From: CALGSZ01 sp042408955
Lineage (GTDB): Bacteria; Chloroflexota; Chloroflexia; Thermomicrobiales; UBA6265
Direction of reading: 5' to 3'
NCBI GenBank assembly: GCA_042408955.1
Contig: JBHOQQ010000172.1
Span: 1 to 64,000 of the forward strand
Length of the DNA: 64,000 nt
In this document: positions 1 through 8,775 of the stretch, one piece after another
How the letters are laid out: each line of letters begins with the position of its first letter
Numbering within the stretch: position 1 is the stretch's first letter
The notes under the pieces: model-generated
Databases searched by the model: none
What the model was told of the DNA's origin: nothing
The model's input: only the letters and a program-made list of their open reading frames with translations
Made by a program: the position numbers and the translations under genes

Positions 1-418
1 CCCGCTGCGCCCGGCTGCCCGCCCGTCCGCGCGCGCACTTGCTGAACCAATAGTAGGCTTCCTCGATTGGCATGGCGCGAATCCCCGCGGCGATCCGCTC
101 CATGCGATTGACCTTTTCGAGCGGCCGCAGCGCCAGGAAGAGCAACCCCAAGCGCACGCCCGTCTCCTCGGTCAGCGGCAATGCTTCCATGTGTGCAGCG
201 CGCAGCGCAGTCGGCCGGTGGCCATTGCGCTTGAGCGCCTCCAGCACCTGGTCGAGCGCGACTTGGAGCGGCACGCCCTTGATCGTCGCGAGCTGCCGCA
301 TGTCAGCGCGTCCGCTACCGTTGGGCCGCGGCGGCTGCTGCCACAGCGTCAGGCGATAGCTGTTGCCCTCCGCCGGCTCGATACGCAGCTCGAATCCTGT
401 TGCCGTCGTCCGGTTCAT
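1..418 (-). CDS. DUF499-associated small protein, C-terminus off the window
   Basis: The frame is open for at least 139 codons and runs off the left edge. It begins with MNRTTATGFELRIEP and contains RLTLWQQPPRPNGS, LGLLFLALRPLEKVNRME and, near the edge, EEAYYWFSKC. Its ATG overlaps the TGA of the DUF499 gene (ATGA at 415-418), so the two are translationally coupled. The arrangement matches small proteins that accompany DUF499 ATPases in defence loci, possibly DUF7680-like, but that family name comes from memory of gene neighbourhoods and was not tested. No catalytic motif is visible. It may be a structural or adaptor partner of the ATPase. Confidence 0.7.
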   Translation of the reverse strand, partial: MNRTTATGFELRIEPAEGNSYRLTLWQQPPRPNGSGRADMRQLATIKGVPLQVALDQVLEALKRNGHRPTALRAAHMEALPLTEETGVRLGLLFLALRPLEKVNRMERIAAGIRAMPIEEAYYWFSKCARGRAGSRAQR

Positions 419-3400
419 CCTGCCCCCACCGTCCCATCGCCAGCGGGGGTGGCCGTCATCGTCAGCTTGCCAAGATTCAATGCCGTGAAGACGTCTTTCA
501 TCGTCGCGAACTGGTCTCCCGCCGGGTCGAGCCCCTCTGGGAACGACGCCGTCAGCACCATGCGCACCTGAAGCTTGGTGGCCTCTTGCCCGAAAGCATC
601 GGTGAGTTGCTTGACGGCCTTGTAGCGGTTCCAGCTGCCGGTGAATGTCAGCGATAGACTTTCATCGGTGCCGAACTCGGCGGCGAAGTGCTGCTCGACA
701 CTGAACTCCCCGTTGCCGAGCTGGGGGATGGCGAGGCCGAACGCGCGGGCATCACTCGCGCCCGATCTCCCCGACCCTTCGAGGTGGATAACAAGCCGCC
801 TCAGCGCAGTGATGCCCCGCTCTGCGCACTGATCGGCAATGGCCTGGAAGACCTGACCAGGCGCGCCTTCTGCCCGGAGCGGACGGAGGGCGGGCGGGCG
901 GCGACCTTCCTCGCCGCTGGTGCTGTCGCCACCGTCAACGCCGTCGTCGCCGCAGATGCACGCCGCAGCGGGCTGGCCACAGACTGGGCAGCGCTCCTCC
1001 GGCGGTGCGATCTTTTCCCCTTTGATGGGGATACCGCGCCGCTTCGCCTCTTCCGGCACGTAGAGCATCGCCTCGTCGCTGATGTGGACCAGCGGCGCGG
1101 GCGAGTCCGGACCATAGCCGGTTTGCTCGGCGGGATCGAAGTAGACCCAGACGCCGTTGCTGACACCCTCGCGGATGGTCTTCTTGAGCTGATTGATGTC
1201 GAGGAGTATCCGCAGGCTCAACCGTTGGGCGAAGGTGCTGCGCAGGTCCTCGGTGCTCATCTCGGTCCGGAGCTGGTCCCACGCCTTGGCCTTGACGAAG
1301 GCAGCCGAGAGCGGTGGATCATCCGCCGTGAGAACTTTCTGCAGCTCGCGCAGCGCGCGCAAGATGAGGGCCGATTGATCCTTCTCGATCTGGCCCTGCT
1401 CCTGCGCGGGAAGGATGTGCCGGGCGAGATAGCCGGCATCCCGCCCGGCGTCGATGCTCGGGTAGTAGAGATAGCGATACGCCTTGGTGATCGCGACCCG
1501 CACCTCGAGCTCGGAGGCCTCGATCATCCCTTTCAACTTCTCCCGCTGCTCTGGGGTGTATTCCCCGAGCCGCTCGGGATCACCGACGATGCGGGCGATC
1601 GCCAGGTGCTTCTGCGCCGCCTCGACCATCGGCTCGATCTGGTCCTTGTCCGCGACGAGGAAGAGGACGTTGTTCTTGTAGGTTCGGTAGCCCTCCGCGG
1701 TGCCCGCGTAGTCGAACAGCTTGCGCACCAGGTCCGGCGGGGTGGTGTCTGCCGCGGTCGCCGTCGCGGCGTCGTAATGCATGATCACCAGCTTCGGCTC
1801 TCGCGCGTCGTCGTCGACCTCGGCCGCCTCACTCGGGAAGTAGAGCGGCTGGAATGCGCCCTTGCGCCAGACTTGCCGGATCCGGCTGTCGAGCTCTCCC
1901 TTGGCCTTGGTCCGTCCGACGAGCTGGATCTCGTCGGCGATGATCTTGTTGAGCGATGGCTCCGTCTTGAAGCGGAAGCGGTGGCCGTCGAAGTCGAGGA
2001 ACCAGCAGGTGTCCAGGAGCCGGTCGATCGCCTGGCGGACGATGGCCGGGTCGTCATCCGGCTGGAGGACGGCGAGGGTCAGCTCGGCCGGATCGACGCC
2101 GGTGGCGGTGCCCTGCGTCAAGCTGTGCAGAAAGATCGTCGTCGCGACGCGGCGGGCGAAGGGAGGCTTGCCGGCGGCGACCCAGTGCTGATCGATGAGC
2201 TGAGTGTGCGCCGGAGTCCCCTGGCGCGGGCTGGCGATGTCGGCCTCGATGACCTGCTTGAAGGCCGGGCGCTGGAGGCGACTGGTGAGGTCATCGGCGA
2301 TTTGGGCGTTGCCGAGGTCCAGGTGGTGGATGTGGATGAGGGGGACATCGGGCGGCCGCTCCGTCCACAAGCGCCGGATAGCCATTGCCAGCAAGCGCAA
2401 GGCGCCGCGCGTCTTTTGGAAGTTCGGGATCGTCGACGTCTTGCGGTTCAGCGTCGTCAAGAGGCTTGGGTGAAACGGGTAGTCGGTGACGATCTCGGCA
2501 GCGTACTCCGCCCGCGCTGCCTGGTGGGGGAGATCGGCTCCCTGGTCGAGGAGGCGAGTGTAATACGCGTGGTAGCGTTCGGCCGTCTCCTGAGCCGCCT
2601 GCCGATCGACCGAGCGGAAGAGACGATGCGTGACAATTGCCGCGATCTCGGTCTCGCCGGTCGGGGTGATGACGCGCTCCTGCCGGGCGGAGAGCTTGCG
2701 TGCATCGGACAGCTCTTCCAGAAGGTCGGCCGTCTCTTGGCCGAAGGCGTCGCTGACATCCGCAAGCGTCAGAACGACGACGACGCGCTCCTTGCTGGCC
2801 GCGAATTCCAGGAGCGACATGAGGAAGGCGACCGTCTGCTCCGCGAGATCGCTCTTCCCGGTTGCGGTGGGGATTGCCTTGGCCGCACGAAGGTGACGAG
2901 CGATTTCGTCGAGCATGATGAGGGTGGGCCGGTCGTCGATGAGGCGCTCGAGCGCAGCAGTCCCGGGCGCGGCCTTGGTGCTGCGGTCGCTCTCCTCGAC
3001 GAAGGCGTAGCCCGCCGCGCCAGCGAGCTGGTAGGCGAGCTCACCCCAGAGGGTGTGGGTCACGGTGTCGCCGTGCGGCACGCCACCCGAGGGATCGAGG
3101 TCGGAGCCGACCACGCCGGCGATAGCGATCGTCCCTGAGGGAGGGATCAGCGCGGGCGCGACCATGCCGTGCTGCGCTGCTTCGTGGTTTCCCCGCGCCG
3201 CGTGATACAGCGCGATCAGGTTGTGGGTCTTGCCGCCGCCGAACGCGGTCTCGAGCCGGATGATCGGGTTGTTTGTGGGGCGCACGCCAGTGAGGCGCCC
3301 GAGGGCTTCTTCGAGGAGGAGCTTGAGCCCCTCCGTCGGATAGGTATTCTCGAAGAAGACGGCCGGATCGCGGTAGACCGGCTCAGCGGTCTGCTCGATC

Positions 3401-3492
3401 ACGTCACGCAGCCGGGCAGCAAAGATCTCCTCTTTGAGGTCACCGGTGAGGACCTCCGGCCGCGGCTGGCACGTCTCGAAGACGGACCGCAT
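415..3492 (-). CDS. DUF499-family P-loop ATPase, anti-phage-associated
   Basis: A protein of 1025 residues, the usual size for DUF499 proteins. The P-loop GGGKTH sits at residues 85-90, the form typical of this family, with a Walker B-like LIMLDE roughly 100 residues later. A Cys cluster CPVCGQ...CIC near residue 835 suggests a small zinc site. The start is ATG at 3492, preceded by GGGAGG; an upstream in-frame extension lacks a ribosome site. DUF499 ATPases occur beside DUF1156 methyltransferases, DUF3780 proteins and helicases in loci annotated as anti-phage. Here the only visible partner is the coupled gene to the left. No methyltransferase lies upstream, so any would be beyond the window edge. 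The family call is firm; the defence role is inferred. Confidence 0.85.
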   Translation of the reverse strand: MRSVFETCQPRPEVLTGDLKEEIFAARLRDVIEQTAEPVYRDPAVFFENTYPTEGLKLLLEEALGRLTGVRPTNNPIIRLETAFGGGKTHNLIALYHAARGNHEAAQHGMVAPALIPPSGTIAIAGVVGSDLDPSGGVPHGDTVTHTLWGELAYQLAGAAGYAFVEESDRSTKAAPGTAALERLIDDRPTLIMLDEIARHLRAAKAIPTATGKSDLAEQTVAFLMSLLEFAASKERVVVVLTLADVSDAFGQETADLLEELSDARKLSARQERVITPTGETEIAAIVTHRLFRSVDRQAAQETAERYHAYYTRLLDQGADLPHQAARAEYAAEIVTDYPFHPSLLTTLNRKTSTIPNFQKTRGALRLLAMAIRRLWTERPPDVPLIHIHHLDLGNAQIADDLTSRLQRPAFKQVIEADIASPRQGTPAHTQLIDQHWVAAGKPPFARRVATTIFLHSLTQGTATGVDPAELTLAVLQPDDDPAIVRQAIDRLLDTCWFLDFDGHRFRFKTEPSLNKIIADEIQLVGRTKAKGELDSRIRQVWRKGAFQPLYFPSEAAEVDDDAREPKLVIMHYDAATATAADTTPPDLVRKLFDYAGTAEGYRTYKNNVLFLVADKDQIEPMVEAAQKHLAIARIVGDPERLGEYTPEQREKLKGMIEASELEVRVAITKAYRYLYYPSIDAGRDAGYLARHILPAQEQGQIEKDQSALILRALRELQKVLTADDPPLSAAFVKAKAWDQLRTEMSTEDLRSTFAQRLSLRILLDINQLKKTIREGVSNGVWVYFDPAEQTGYGPDSPAPLVHISDEAMLYVPEEAKRRGIPIKGEKIAPPEERCPVCGQPAAACICGDDGVDGGDSTSGEEGRRPPALRPLRAEGAPGQVFQAIADQCAERGITALRRLVIHLEGSGRSGASDARAFGLAIPQLGNGEFSVEQHFAAEFGTDESLSLTFTGSWNRYKAVKQLTDAFGQEATKLQVRMVLTASFPEGLDPAGDQFATMKDVFTALNLGKLTMTATPAGDGTVGAG

Positions 3493-3669
3493 GGATTGTC
3501 CCTCCCAATCCGAATGTGGTACGTGCTCCGTGGGCGATGAGATGCCTACTCGCCACTGGCAAGCTGCCACGACCGCCCTTCGCCATGGCTCAGGCGCCCA
3601 TTCGTGCATGCGGCGGTGACGAATCGGCACACCCGCTCTGTGCGCCAAATGATACCGCCGGTGCGAGGG

Positions 3670-3776
3670 GTGCGGCTAATCACCAAACCTCCAATCACCG
3701 AACACGGCTAGCGCGTCAACGTAGTCGGCAACATTGAGAAGTGCGGCTAATCACCAAACCTCCAATCACCGAACAC
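3670..3776. repeat. 36-bp direct repeat pair with 35-bp spacer
   Basis: Two identical 36-bp units lie at 3670-3705 and 3741-3776, separated by 35 bp. Each begins GTGCGGCTAATCACC and ends CCAATCACCGAACAC, and both are preceded by GAG. The unit is AC-rich and contains the sub-repeat AATCACC twice. They fill most of the 298-bp gap between the C45 hydrolase gene and the DUF499 gene. I see no third copy in the window and no cas gene. Confidence 0.9.
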
Positions 3777-3790
3777 CGCAACTACGATCT

Positions 3791-4828
3791 CTACAGCCGC
3801 ACCTCGCGCCATTCGGCGCGGCACGGGTTGCCTGCGGCGGCCCAGACGATCTTCGCCGTTACGTCGATCACGATGCTCCCGATCGTCCCGTAATCCAGGT
3901 CGCTCTCTGGCGCGTGGTGTTTGCACAGCGAGCGCGGATAGTTGCTGTGGTCAGCCATCATCCCTCGCAAGCTCTCCGGCGTGATCGTGCCCCAGGCCCC
4001 ATCAATCAGCCGCTCGAGGCGCCACCAGCGCAGCCGTGAGTTCAGCAGGTCTTCGTCGCGGTCCAAATGGGTCAGCTCGGGATGCACGAAGTGGTTCGTG
4101 TGGACGAGAAAGCGATTGCCCGCGTGCAGGAGGCGCCAGTGGCAGGCCGAAACTTCGGCGTCAATGATGTCCCCCTCGGCGTTCGCGAAGAGATGATTGT
4201 TTCCATAGGCGCGGGCCGGATCGGTGACGACGCGAATGGCTTCTTCGATCGTGCGCTGGGCGATGGCGCGGCGGTAGAGGAGAAGTTTGGGGATGCCAGG
4301 ACGGGCGTCATAGGCGTAGAGCGCATTGCCGACGGAGGCCAGTCCAGCGGCATTGACGCCCTGGTGAAGGAGCAGTCCGGCGTAGGTAAAGGCCACGAAG
4401 GCCGGCGCACCGTTCGGCTCAGCCCGGATCAGGTAGGCCAGATCGCCCCAGCCTGCCGTCGCATCCTCGTTGTGTGCCACAAGAACGTGGCCGTCGGCAG
4501 TGCCGGCCGGGGTGATGCCGGCCACGGTGCACTCTTGGAAGCGCCCAGCTTCCTGGTGCAGCTCCGCCGTCGCGTTCATGACGAAGATCTCGGCGAACGA
4601 GACGCCGGAGCCATCAGCCATCCCCTGCATCTCCTCGACGATCTCGGGAGCGGCGGCCTCGGTCGCCGCAACATAGGCAGTGATGCGGTCGGTGACACGC
4701 TCGTCGCCAGCACGGGCGAAGTCCGCGCGGGTAGATGCGGCCGCGGTTTGGATTTGCTCCTTGGCGGCACGGCCAATGTCGTATCCGATCTCATAGGCAG
4801 TGCCGCCGGTTTCGATCAGCGGAATCAT
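3791..4828 (-). CDS. C45-family NTN-hydrolase / acyltransferase
   Basis: A 345-residue protein of the acyl-CoA:6-aminopenicillanate acyltransferase (peptidase C45) type. The predicted autoprocessing nucleophile is Cys100 in QECTVAGI, followed by the LVAHNEDATAGWG segment and FTYAGLLLHQGVNAAGLA, both typical of the fold. C45 enzymes cleave or transfer amide-linked acyl groups after self-cleavage before the Cys. The start ATG at 4828 has GGAGGGG upstream and follows the TGA of the MFS gene by one base (TGAGATG), so the pair is coupled. The natural substrate is not evident; the transporter probably handles it or a product. Confidence 0.8.
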   Translation of the reverse strand: MIPLIETGGTAYEIGYDIGRAAKEQIQTAAASTRADFARAGDERVTDRITAYVAATEAAAPEIVEEMQGMADGSGVSFAEIFVMNATAELHQEAGRFQECTVAGITPAGTADGHVLVAHNEDATAGWGDLAYLIRAEPNGAPAFVAFTYAGLLLHQGVNAAGLASVGNALYAYDARPGIPKLLLYRRAIAQRTIEEAIRVVTDPARAYGNNHLFANAEGDIIDAEVSACHWRLLHAGNRFLVHTNHFVHPELTHLDRDEDLLNSRLRWWRLERLIDGAWGTITPESLRGMMADHSNYPRSLCKHHAPESDLDYGTIGSIVIDVTAKIVWAAAGNPCRAEWREVRL

Positions 4829-4829
4829 C

Positions 4830-6128
4830 TCAGGCAATCCCCTCCACCGTCGATGTCGTTGCGGGTGTGACGCCGGGCGAGGGCTCGACCTCGCTGAGGC
4901 GCGCCGCCATTGCCGGACGCACAAACCGGCGCTCGATCCACAGCGCCGTGGCTGCGAGCGCCGGCGCAGCCAGTGCCGTCGCCAGGAGTGGCGAACCTTT
5001 CCGCCAGTCGTAGAGCGCTCCCGCAACAAACGGGGCAAGGCCGAAGCCGGCGGAGCCGAGGAGCTCGGCGATCGCATAGGCCCGGGCTTGCAGCCGCACT
5101 GGGGTGGTTTCGCTCAGCACGGCAGCGAAGAGCGACCAGGCGACCATCAACCCTCCCCGGCCCATAAACGCGATCGCCAGCACCCAGAGATTCTCCGTCA
5201 GCAAGGTGATGGCGCAGAGGAGCCCGACACTTAGCGTGGCGATCGCGATCGCCCGGATGGCCGTCAGCCACGCCGACCGGCCCACCGCGACCGAGAGGAT
5301 GACACTGCCAAGCGCGGCGATGGAGCCGAAATTGCCAACGTCCGCCAGGCTGATGCCACGCACATCGTGCAGGTAGTTCGGCAACAGGGTGGTGCCCAGG
5401 CCGAGCGCCCCGAGCACGGCAAGCTGCAACAGGCTGACCGCGCGGATGATTGGCTCACGGAACGCTTCAAGATACGATGCGCTCGCCGCTCCTTGGTTGG
5501 ACATTGGCCGCTCGCTGAGCTGCCACATGATCGCAGTAGAGATCAGGAACGCAACAGCGCTCAGATAAAAGATGACGCGCAAGGAGAGGAGGTCGGCGAT
5601 CCAGCCCCCAGCGACCGGCGAGACGATCAGGGCAATGCTTGGTCCGACCGTGTAGATCAACGCGAATGCGCGAGCGCGGTTGGGAGCGCCTGCCTCCGCG
5701 ATGTACGAGGAGAAGGCAGGAGTACCCAGATTGCCACAGACGAACACGATCAATCCCGGCAGCAAGTGCCACCACGTCTGGGCAACGGCGAAGCTGAGCA
5801 CAGCCGGAACGGTGATGAAGGTGGTCCAGACGATGATCAGGCGGCGGCTATAACGCTCGGCGATAATGCCAGCGGGCAGATACATGAGGAAACGGGCAAG
5901 CCCCTGGGTGCCGACCAGCAAGCCGATCTGGACCGAGGAGGCGCCCAGCGACTCCATGTAGAGCGTCATGAGATACATGTACAGGCCGAAGCCGAATTCC
6001 CAGCAGAACAGGCCCCAGAACAGGAGACTAGCGTCCCGGCTCAGGCCGAGCGCAAGGCGCGATGGCAGGAGACCCGGTCGAAGCGACGCGCGCTGACGGG
6101 TAGGGGGGATGATTGACCGACCGCTCAT
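4830..6128 (-). CDS. MFS transporter
   Basis: A 432-residue hydrophobic protein with about twelve membrane segments. The MFS motif-A-like loop GIIAERYSRRLIIVW follows segment two. The ATG at 6128 (MSGRSIIPPTRQ) is preceded by GGAAG at a 9-base distance; longer in-frame starts add an implausible hydrophilic leader. It is the first gene of a two-gene operon with the C45 hydrolase (one-base gap), and is divergent from the ATP synthase operon across about 230 bp. The substrate cannot be told from sequence; a drug, amide or peptide exporter role would fit the partner enzyme. Confidence 0.85.
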   Translation of the reverse strand: MSGRSIIPPTRQRASLRPGLLPSRLALGLSRDASLLFWGLFCWEFGFGLYMYLMTLYMESLGASSVQIGLLVGTQGLARFLMYLPAGIIAERYSRRLIIVWTTFITVPAVLSFAVAQTWWHLLPGLIVFVCGNLGTPAFSSYIAEAGAPNRARAFALIYTVGPSIALIVSPVAGGWIADLLSLRVIFYLSAVAFLISTAIMWQLSERPMSNQGAASASYLEAFREPIIRAVSLLQLAVLGALGLGTTLLPNYLHDVRGISLADVGNFGSIAALGSVILSVAVGRSAWLTAIRAIAIATLSVGLLCAITLLTENLWVLAIAFMGRGGLMVAWSLFAAVLSETTPVRLQARAYAIAELLGSAGFGLAPFVAGALYDWRKGSPLLATALAAPALAATALWIERRFVRPAMAARLSEVEPSPGVTPATTSTVEGIA

Positions 6129-6359
6129 GCCTGCCATCTTCCGCAAAGGGGCGGGCCGCCCCGGAGTCCAAAGCAGCGAAAGTATGAAGCATTTGCGGTG
6201 TGCGATCACTCCCGCCTCTGGGCTGAAGCTGGGGCGCGGCAGGCGCGAGACTGTATGGGACGGGCAAGCATGCCAGAAGAGGAAACCGGCCTTGCCGGGT
6301 TGGCGGTCCGTGGTGATTGTGATAAAGTTCGCAAACGGGACGATGGTCCGGGAGGTGGA

Positions 6360-6692
6360 TTGGAGCACCTACCCACGCCAGAGCAACGAGCGGGATTAGG
6401 AGCAGCCGGTGCAGCAGCAGGCCTCGGCTGCTCTATTGTGGTGACCATCGTTTTGTGCATTGGCGCGGGGATCGTGATTGATGAAAGAACCGGATGGTCA
6501 CCGGTGTTCACCCTTGTCGGTGTGGTGCTTGCGCTGATTGCGGCTGGGTATCAGTTGTATGAGCTGACGCTGATCGGGCGCGCCGGGCGCGAGCCCGGAC
6601 CGGTGACACGGCAGATCGAGCGCGTGGCCGCTCGCCGGCCATCGCGCGGCCGAAGACGGAGTTCTCCCCCAGGAGCGGGCAACACCGCCTGA
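6360..6692 (+). CDS. AtpZ/AtpI-type ATP synthase accessory membrane protein
   Basis: A 110-residue protein with two membrane segments (CSIVVTIVLCIGAGIVID and VFTLVGVVLALIAAGYQLY) and a basic tail, the layout of AtpZ/AtpI proteins that precede F-type ATP synthase operons. The likely start is TTG at 6360, with GGGAGG only four bases upstream. No ATG or GTG is in frame nearby, so the exact start is uncertain. A GATAAA box at about 6330 could be its -10. It lies 24 bp before atpB. Proposed roles for the family are Mg2+/Ca2+ movement or c-ring assembly. Confidence 0.7.
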   Translation: MEHLPTPEQRAGLGAAGAAAGLGCSIVVTIVLCIGAGIVIDERTGWSPVFTLVGVVLALIAAGYQLYELTLIGRAGREPGPVTRQIERVAARRPSRGRRRSSPPGAGNTA

Positions 6693-6716
6693 GGGGGTGA
6701 GGAGAAGCGACAGAGC

Positions 6717-7691
6717 ATGGAAGTTCACGTCGAGATTGCGGCCGAGACGCTCTTTCATCTCGGGCCGATCCCGGTCACCAACTCGATGCTGACCATGTTT
6801 GTGGTCATGGGATTGCTGCTCCTGGTTGGGGCGCACATCGCGCGGCGCGCTCAGGTCGTTCCCGGACGCATCCAGAGCGTTTTTGAGCTGATCATTGAAT
6901 TTCTCCTTGGCTTGGTCGAGGGCACTGCTGGCCGCCGGGCTGGTAGACGCATCTTCCCACTCATCGGCGGTATCTTCATCTTTATCCTCTTTGCGAATTA
7001 CTCCGGGTTGCTGCCGGGTGTCGGCACCATCGGCTACTACGAGGAGCAGGCGGAGACCGCGGCTCACACGAGCACAGAGGGGGAGGCGGATCACAGCGCG
7101 ACGCCAGCGAGCGAAGAGGCTCGGCTTCAGCCTGGGCGCGAGGTGGCGGCTGTGGGAAGCGCGGCCGTCGCGGTCACGCACAGCGCGGCTGAAGAGGCTG
7201 GAGATGCGGCGCACCGCGTGCTAGTGCCGTTCTTGCGGGCACCCACCGCTGATATCAACATGACGCTGGCGATGGCGCTCGTCACCTTTACCGCGGTGCA
7301 GATCCTTGGCATCCGCGCCCACGGGGTCGGCGGCCGCATCAAGCACATGGCCGATCCGCCATTCCTCTTGCCCATCGAATTGATCTCGGAGTTGTCGCGC
7401 ATCATTTCACTGTCCGCCCGTCTCTTCGGCAACATCTTTGCCGGGGAAGTCTTGCTGGGCGTGATCTACGCTATGGCCGCGGCAGTTCGCATTGCGGTGA
7501 TACCGTTCTTGTTCCCCGTGATCTTTATTGGTCTTGAGTTGCTGTTTGGCGCGATTCAGGCACTGGTGTTTGCTCTCTTGACGCTCATTTACATCACGCT
7601 GGCGAGCGCGCATGGTCACGACGACCACGAGCACGAGCACGGAGAGGACGCGCATCGCACGGAGCGGGCCCCAGCAGGGGTGGGTGACTGA
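6717..7691 (+). CDS. atpB: ATP synthase F0 subunit a
   Basis: A 324-residue proton-channel subunit. The essential arginine lies in SLSARLFGNIFAGEVLL, in the penultimate helix pair. It is longer than the usual 230-270 residues. An acidic, Ala/Glu-rich stretch of about 60 residues (roughly 108-170, from YYEEQAETAAH to EEAGDAAHR) is inserted between helices, and the C-terminus ends in a His-rich tail (HGHDDHEHEHGEDAHR). The ATG has GGTGAGGAG upstream. Function is certain; the two extra segments are unusual and may be lineage-specific. Confidence 0.95.
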   Translation: MEVHVEIAAETLFHLGPIPVTNSMLTMFVVMGLLLLVGAHIARRAQVVPGRIQSVFELIIEFLLGLVEGTAGRRAGRRIFPLIGGIFIFILFANYSGLLPGVGTIGYYEEQAETAAHTSTEGEADHSATPASEEARLQPGREVAAVGSAAVAVTHSAAEEAGDAAHRVLVPFLRAPTADINMTLAMALVTFTAVQILGIRAHGVGGRIKHMADPPFLLPIELISELSRIISLSARLFGNIFAGEVLLGVIYAMAAAVRIAVIPFLFPVIFIGLELLFGAIQALVFALLTLIYITLASAHGHDDHEHEHGEDAHRTERAPAGVGD

Positions 7692-7826
7692 GGCAATACG
7701 CCTGCCACAACGTAGGTCAGACGTGGCATGGTGTGGTGTTCGGGAGGGGGCGGCGAGGGCCGTTCTCGACATGGGAGACCGAGCGCCCCGGACCGGTGAG
7801 CGGCGGGCGCGAAGGAGGAAGGATCA

Positions 7827-8069
7827 GTGTTCGGCTCGATTACCGATCCAGATGCGGTACGGTATATTGGCGGTGCTCTCGCCATCGGTCTGGGCGCTAT
7901 CGGCCCAGGTCTCGGCATCGGACTTGCAGTCCGCGGGGCGATGGAGGCACTCGGGCGGAACCCAGAGGCGGCGGGCGATATCCGCACAACGATGATCATC
8001 GGTGCCGCGCTGGCCGAAGCTGTTGCCATTTATGCCTTCGTTATCGCGATTATCATCCTCTTTGTGTAG
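7827..8069 (+). CDS. atpE: ATP synthase F0 subunit c
   Basis: An 80-residue hairpin of two membrane helices forming the rotor ring. The glycine-rich first helix (GLGAIGPGLGIG), the polar loop RNP at 44-46 and the ion-binding carboxylate Glu64 (ALAEAVAIY) are all present. Residues that bind Na+ in the Ilyobacter protein (Gln32, Ser66 and Thr67) are replaced here by Ile, Ala and Val, so proton coupling is predicted. The start is GTG at 7827 with AAGGAGG upstream. It sits 135 bp after atpB. Confidence 0.95.
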   Translation: MFGSITDPDAVRYIGGALAIGLGAIGPGLGIGLAVRGAMEALGRNPEAAGDIRTTMIIGAALAEAVAIYAFVIAIIILFV

Positions 8070-8176
8070 GGATGAGGGAGCACGGGCAGGGCGAGCATGC
8101 GAGCGTCCTGCCCGCGTGATCGCGAGGAACGCTGGGTACATGGCGATGGCGCTACGCGATTGAGGAAGCAACGCAC

Positions 8177-8695
8177 ATGAGCGGGATTGGCATCGACGGC
8201 TGGAAGCTGGTTGTACAGCTCGTCGCGTTCATTGTCTTCATCATGCTGTTCTGGCGCTATGCCCTCGGGCCAATCACCCGGGTGCTGGACGAGCGGCAAG
8301 AGCGCATCCGGGAAAGCATGGAAGCGGCCGAGCGGATGCAAGCCGAGCTCCAAGCGACCGCAGCGCGCAACGAGCAGATCCTTGCTGAGGCGCGGCGGGA
8401 CGCGCAGCAGATCCTCGCTCAGGCGCGCGAGCAGGGAGAGGCGCTCGTTGCCCGCGCTCGCGAGGAAGCAAGCCGGCAGGCGGATGAGTACCTAGCGCGG
8501 GCGCAGGAAACGCTGCGCAACGAGACGGAGCAAGCGCGCTTGCAGCTTCGGCAAGAGGTCGCCGAGCTCGCCATTCTGGCGGCCACGCGCATCATCCGCA
8601 AAGAGCTCGATCCGGCGACGCAGGCTCGGCTGATCGAGGAGACGCTCGCGGAAGCGGCCGCCGCTCGGGCAAATGGCTCGACGCCGGTTGCGTAG
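8177..8695 (+). CDS. atpF: ATP synthase F0 subunit b
   Basis: A 172-residue stator stalk subunit. One N-terminal membrane helix (LVVQLVAFIVFIMLFW) is followed by a long charged coiled coil (about residues 35-150) rich in Ala, Glu, Arg and Gln. It ends with the ATRIIRKELDP segment that meets delta. The ATG follows GAGGAAG. Only one b-type gene is present, so the stalk is predicted to be a homodimer. Confidence 0.93.
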   Translation: MSGIGIDGWKLVVQLVAFIVFIMLFWRYALGPITRVLDERQERIRESMEAAERMQAELQATAARNEQILAEARRDAQQILAQAREQGEALVARAREEASRQADEYLARAQETLRNETEQARLQLRQEVAELAILAATRIIRKELDPATQARLIEETLAEAAAARANGSTPVA

Positions 8696-8775
8696 GATCA
8701 TGATTGGGACCCGGCACGCTCTGTGCGAGACCGACCACGGCGGAGTGCGTAGCCGGGGAAATCCCGGAGGGTGAC

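Noticed and set aside
688..3138. 816-codon open frame opposite the DUF499 gene
   Set aside because: It mirrors codon bias of the real gene on the other strand, has no family motif and no sensible start.
3670..3776. CRISPR array
   Set aside because: Only two repeat units, no cas genes, and an internally repetitive AC-rich unit. Kept as a repeat, not called CRISPR.
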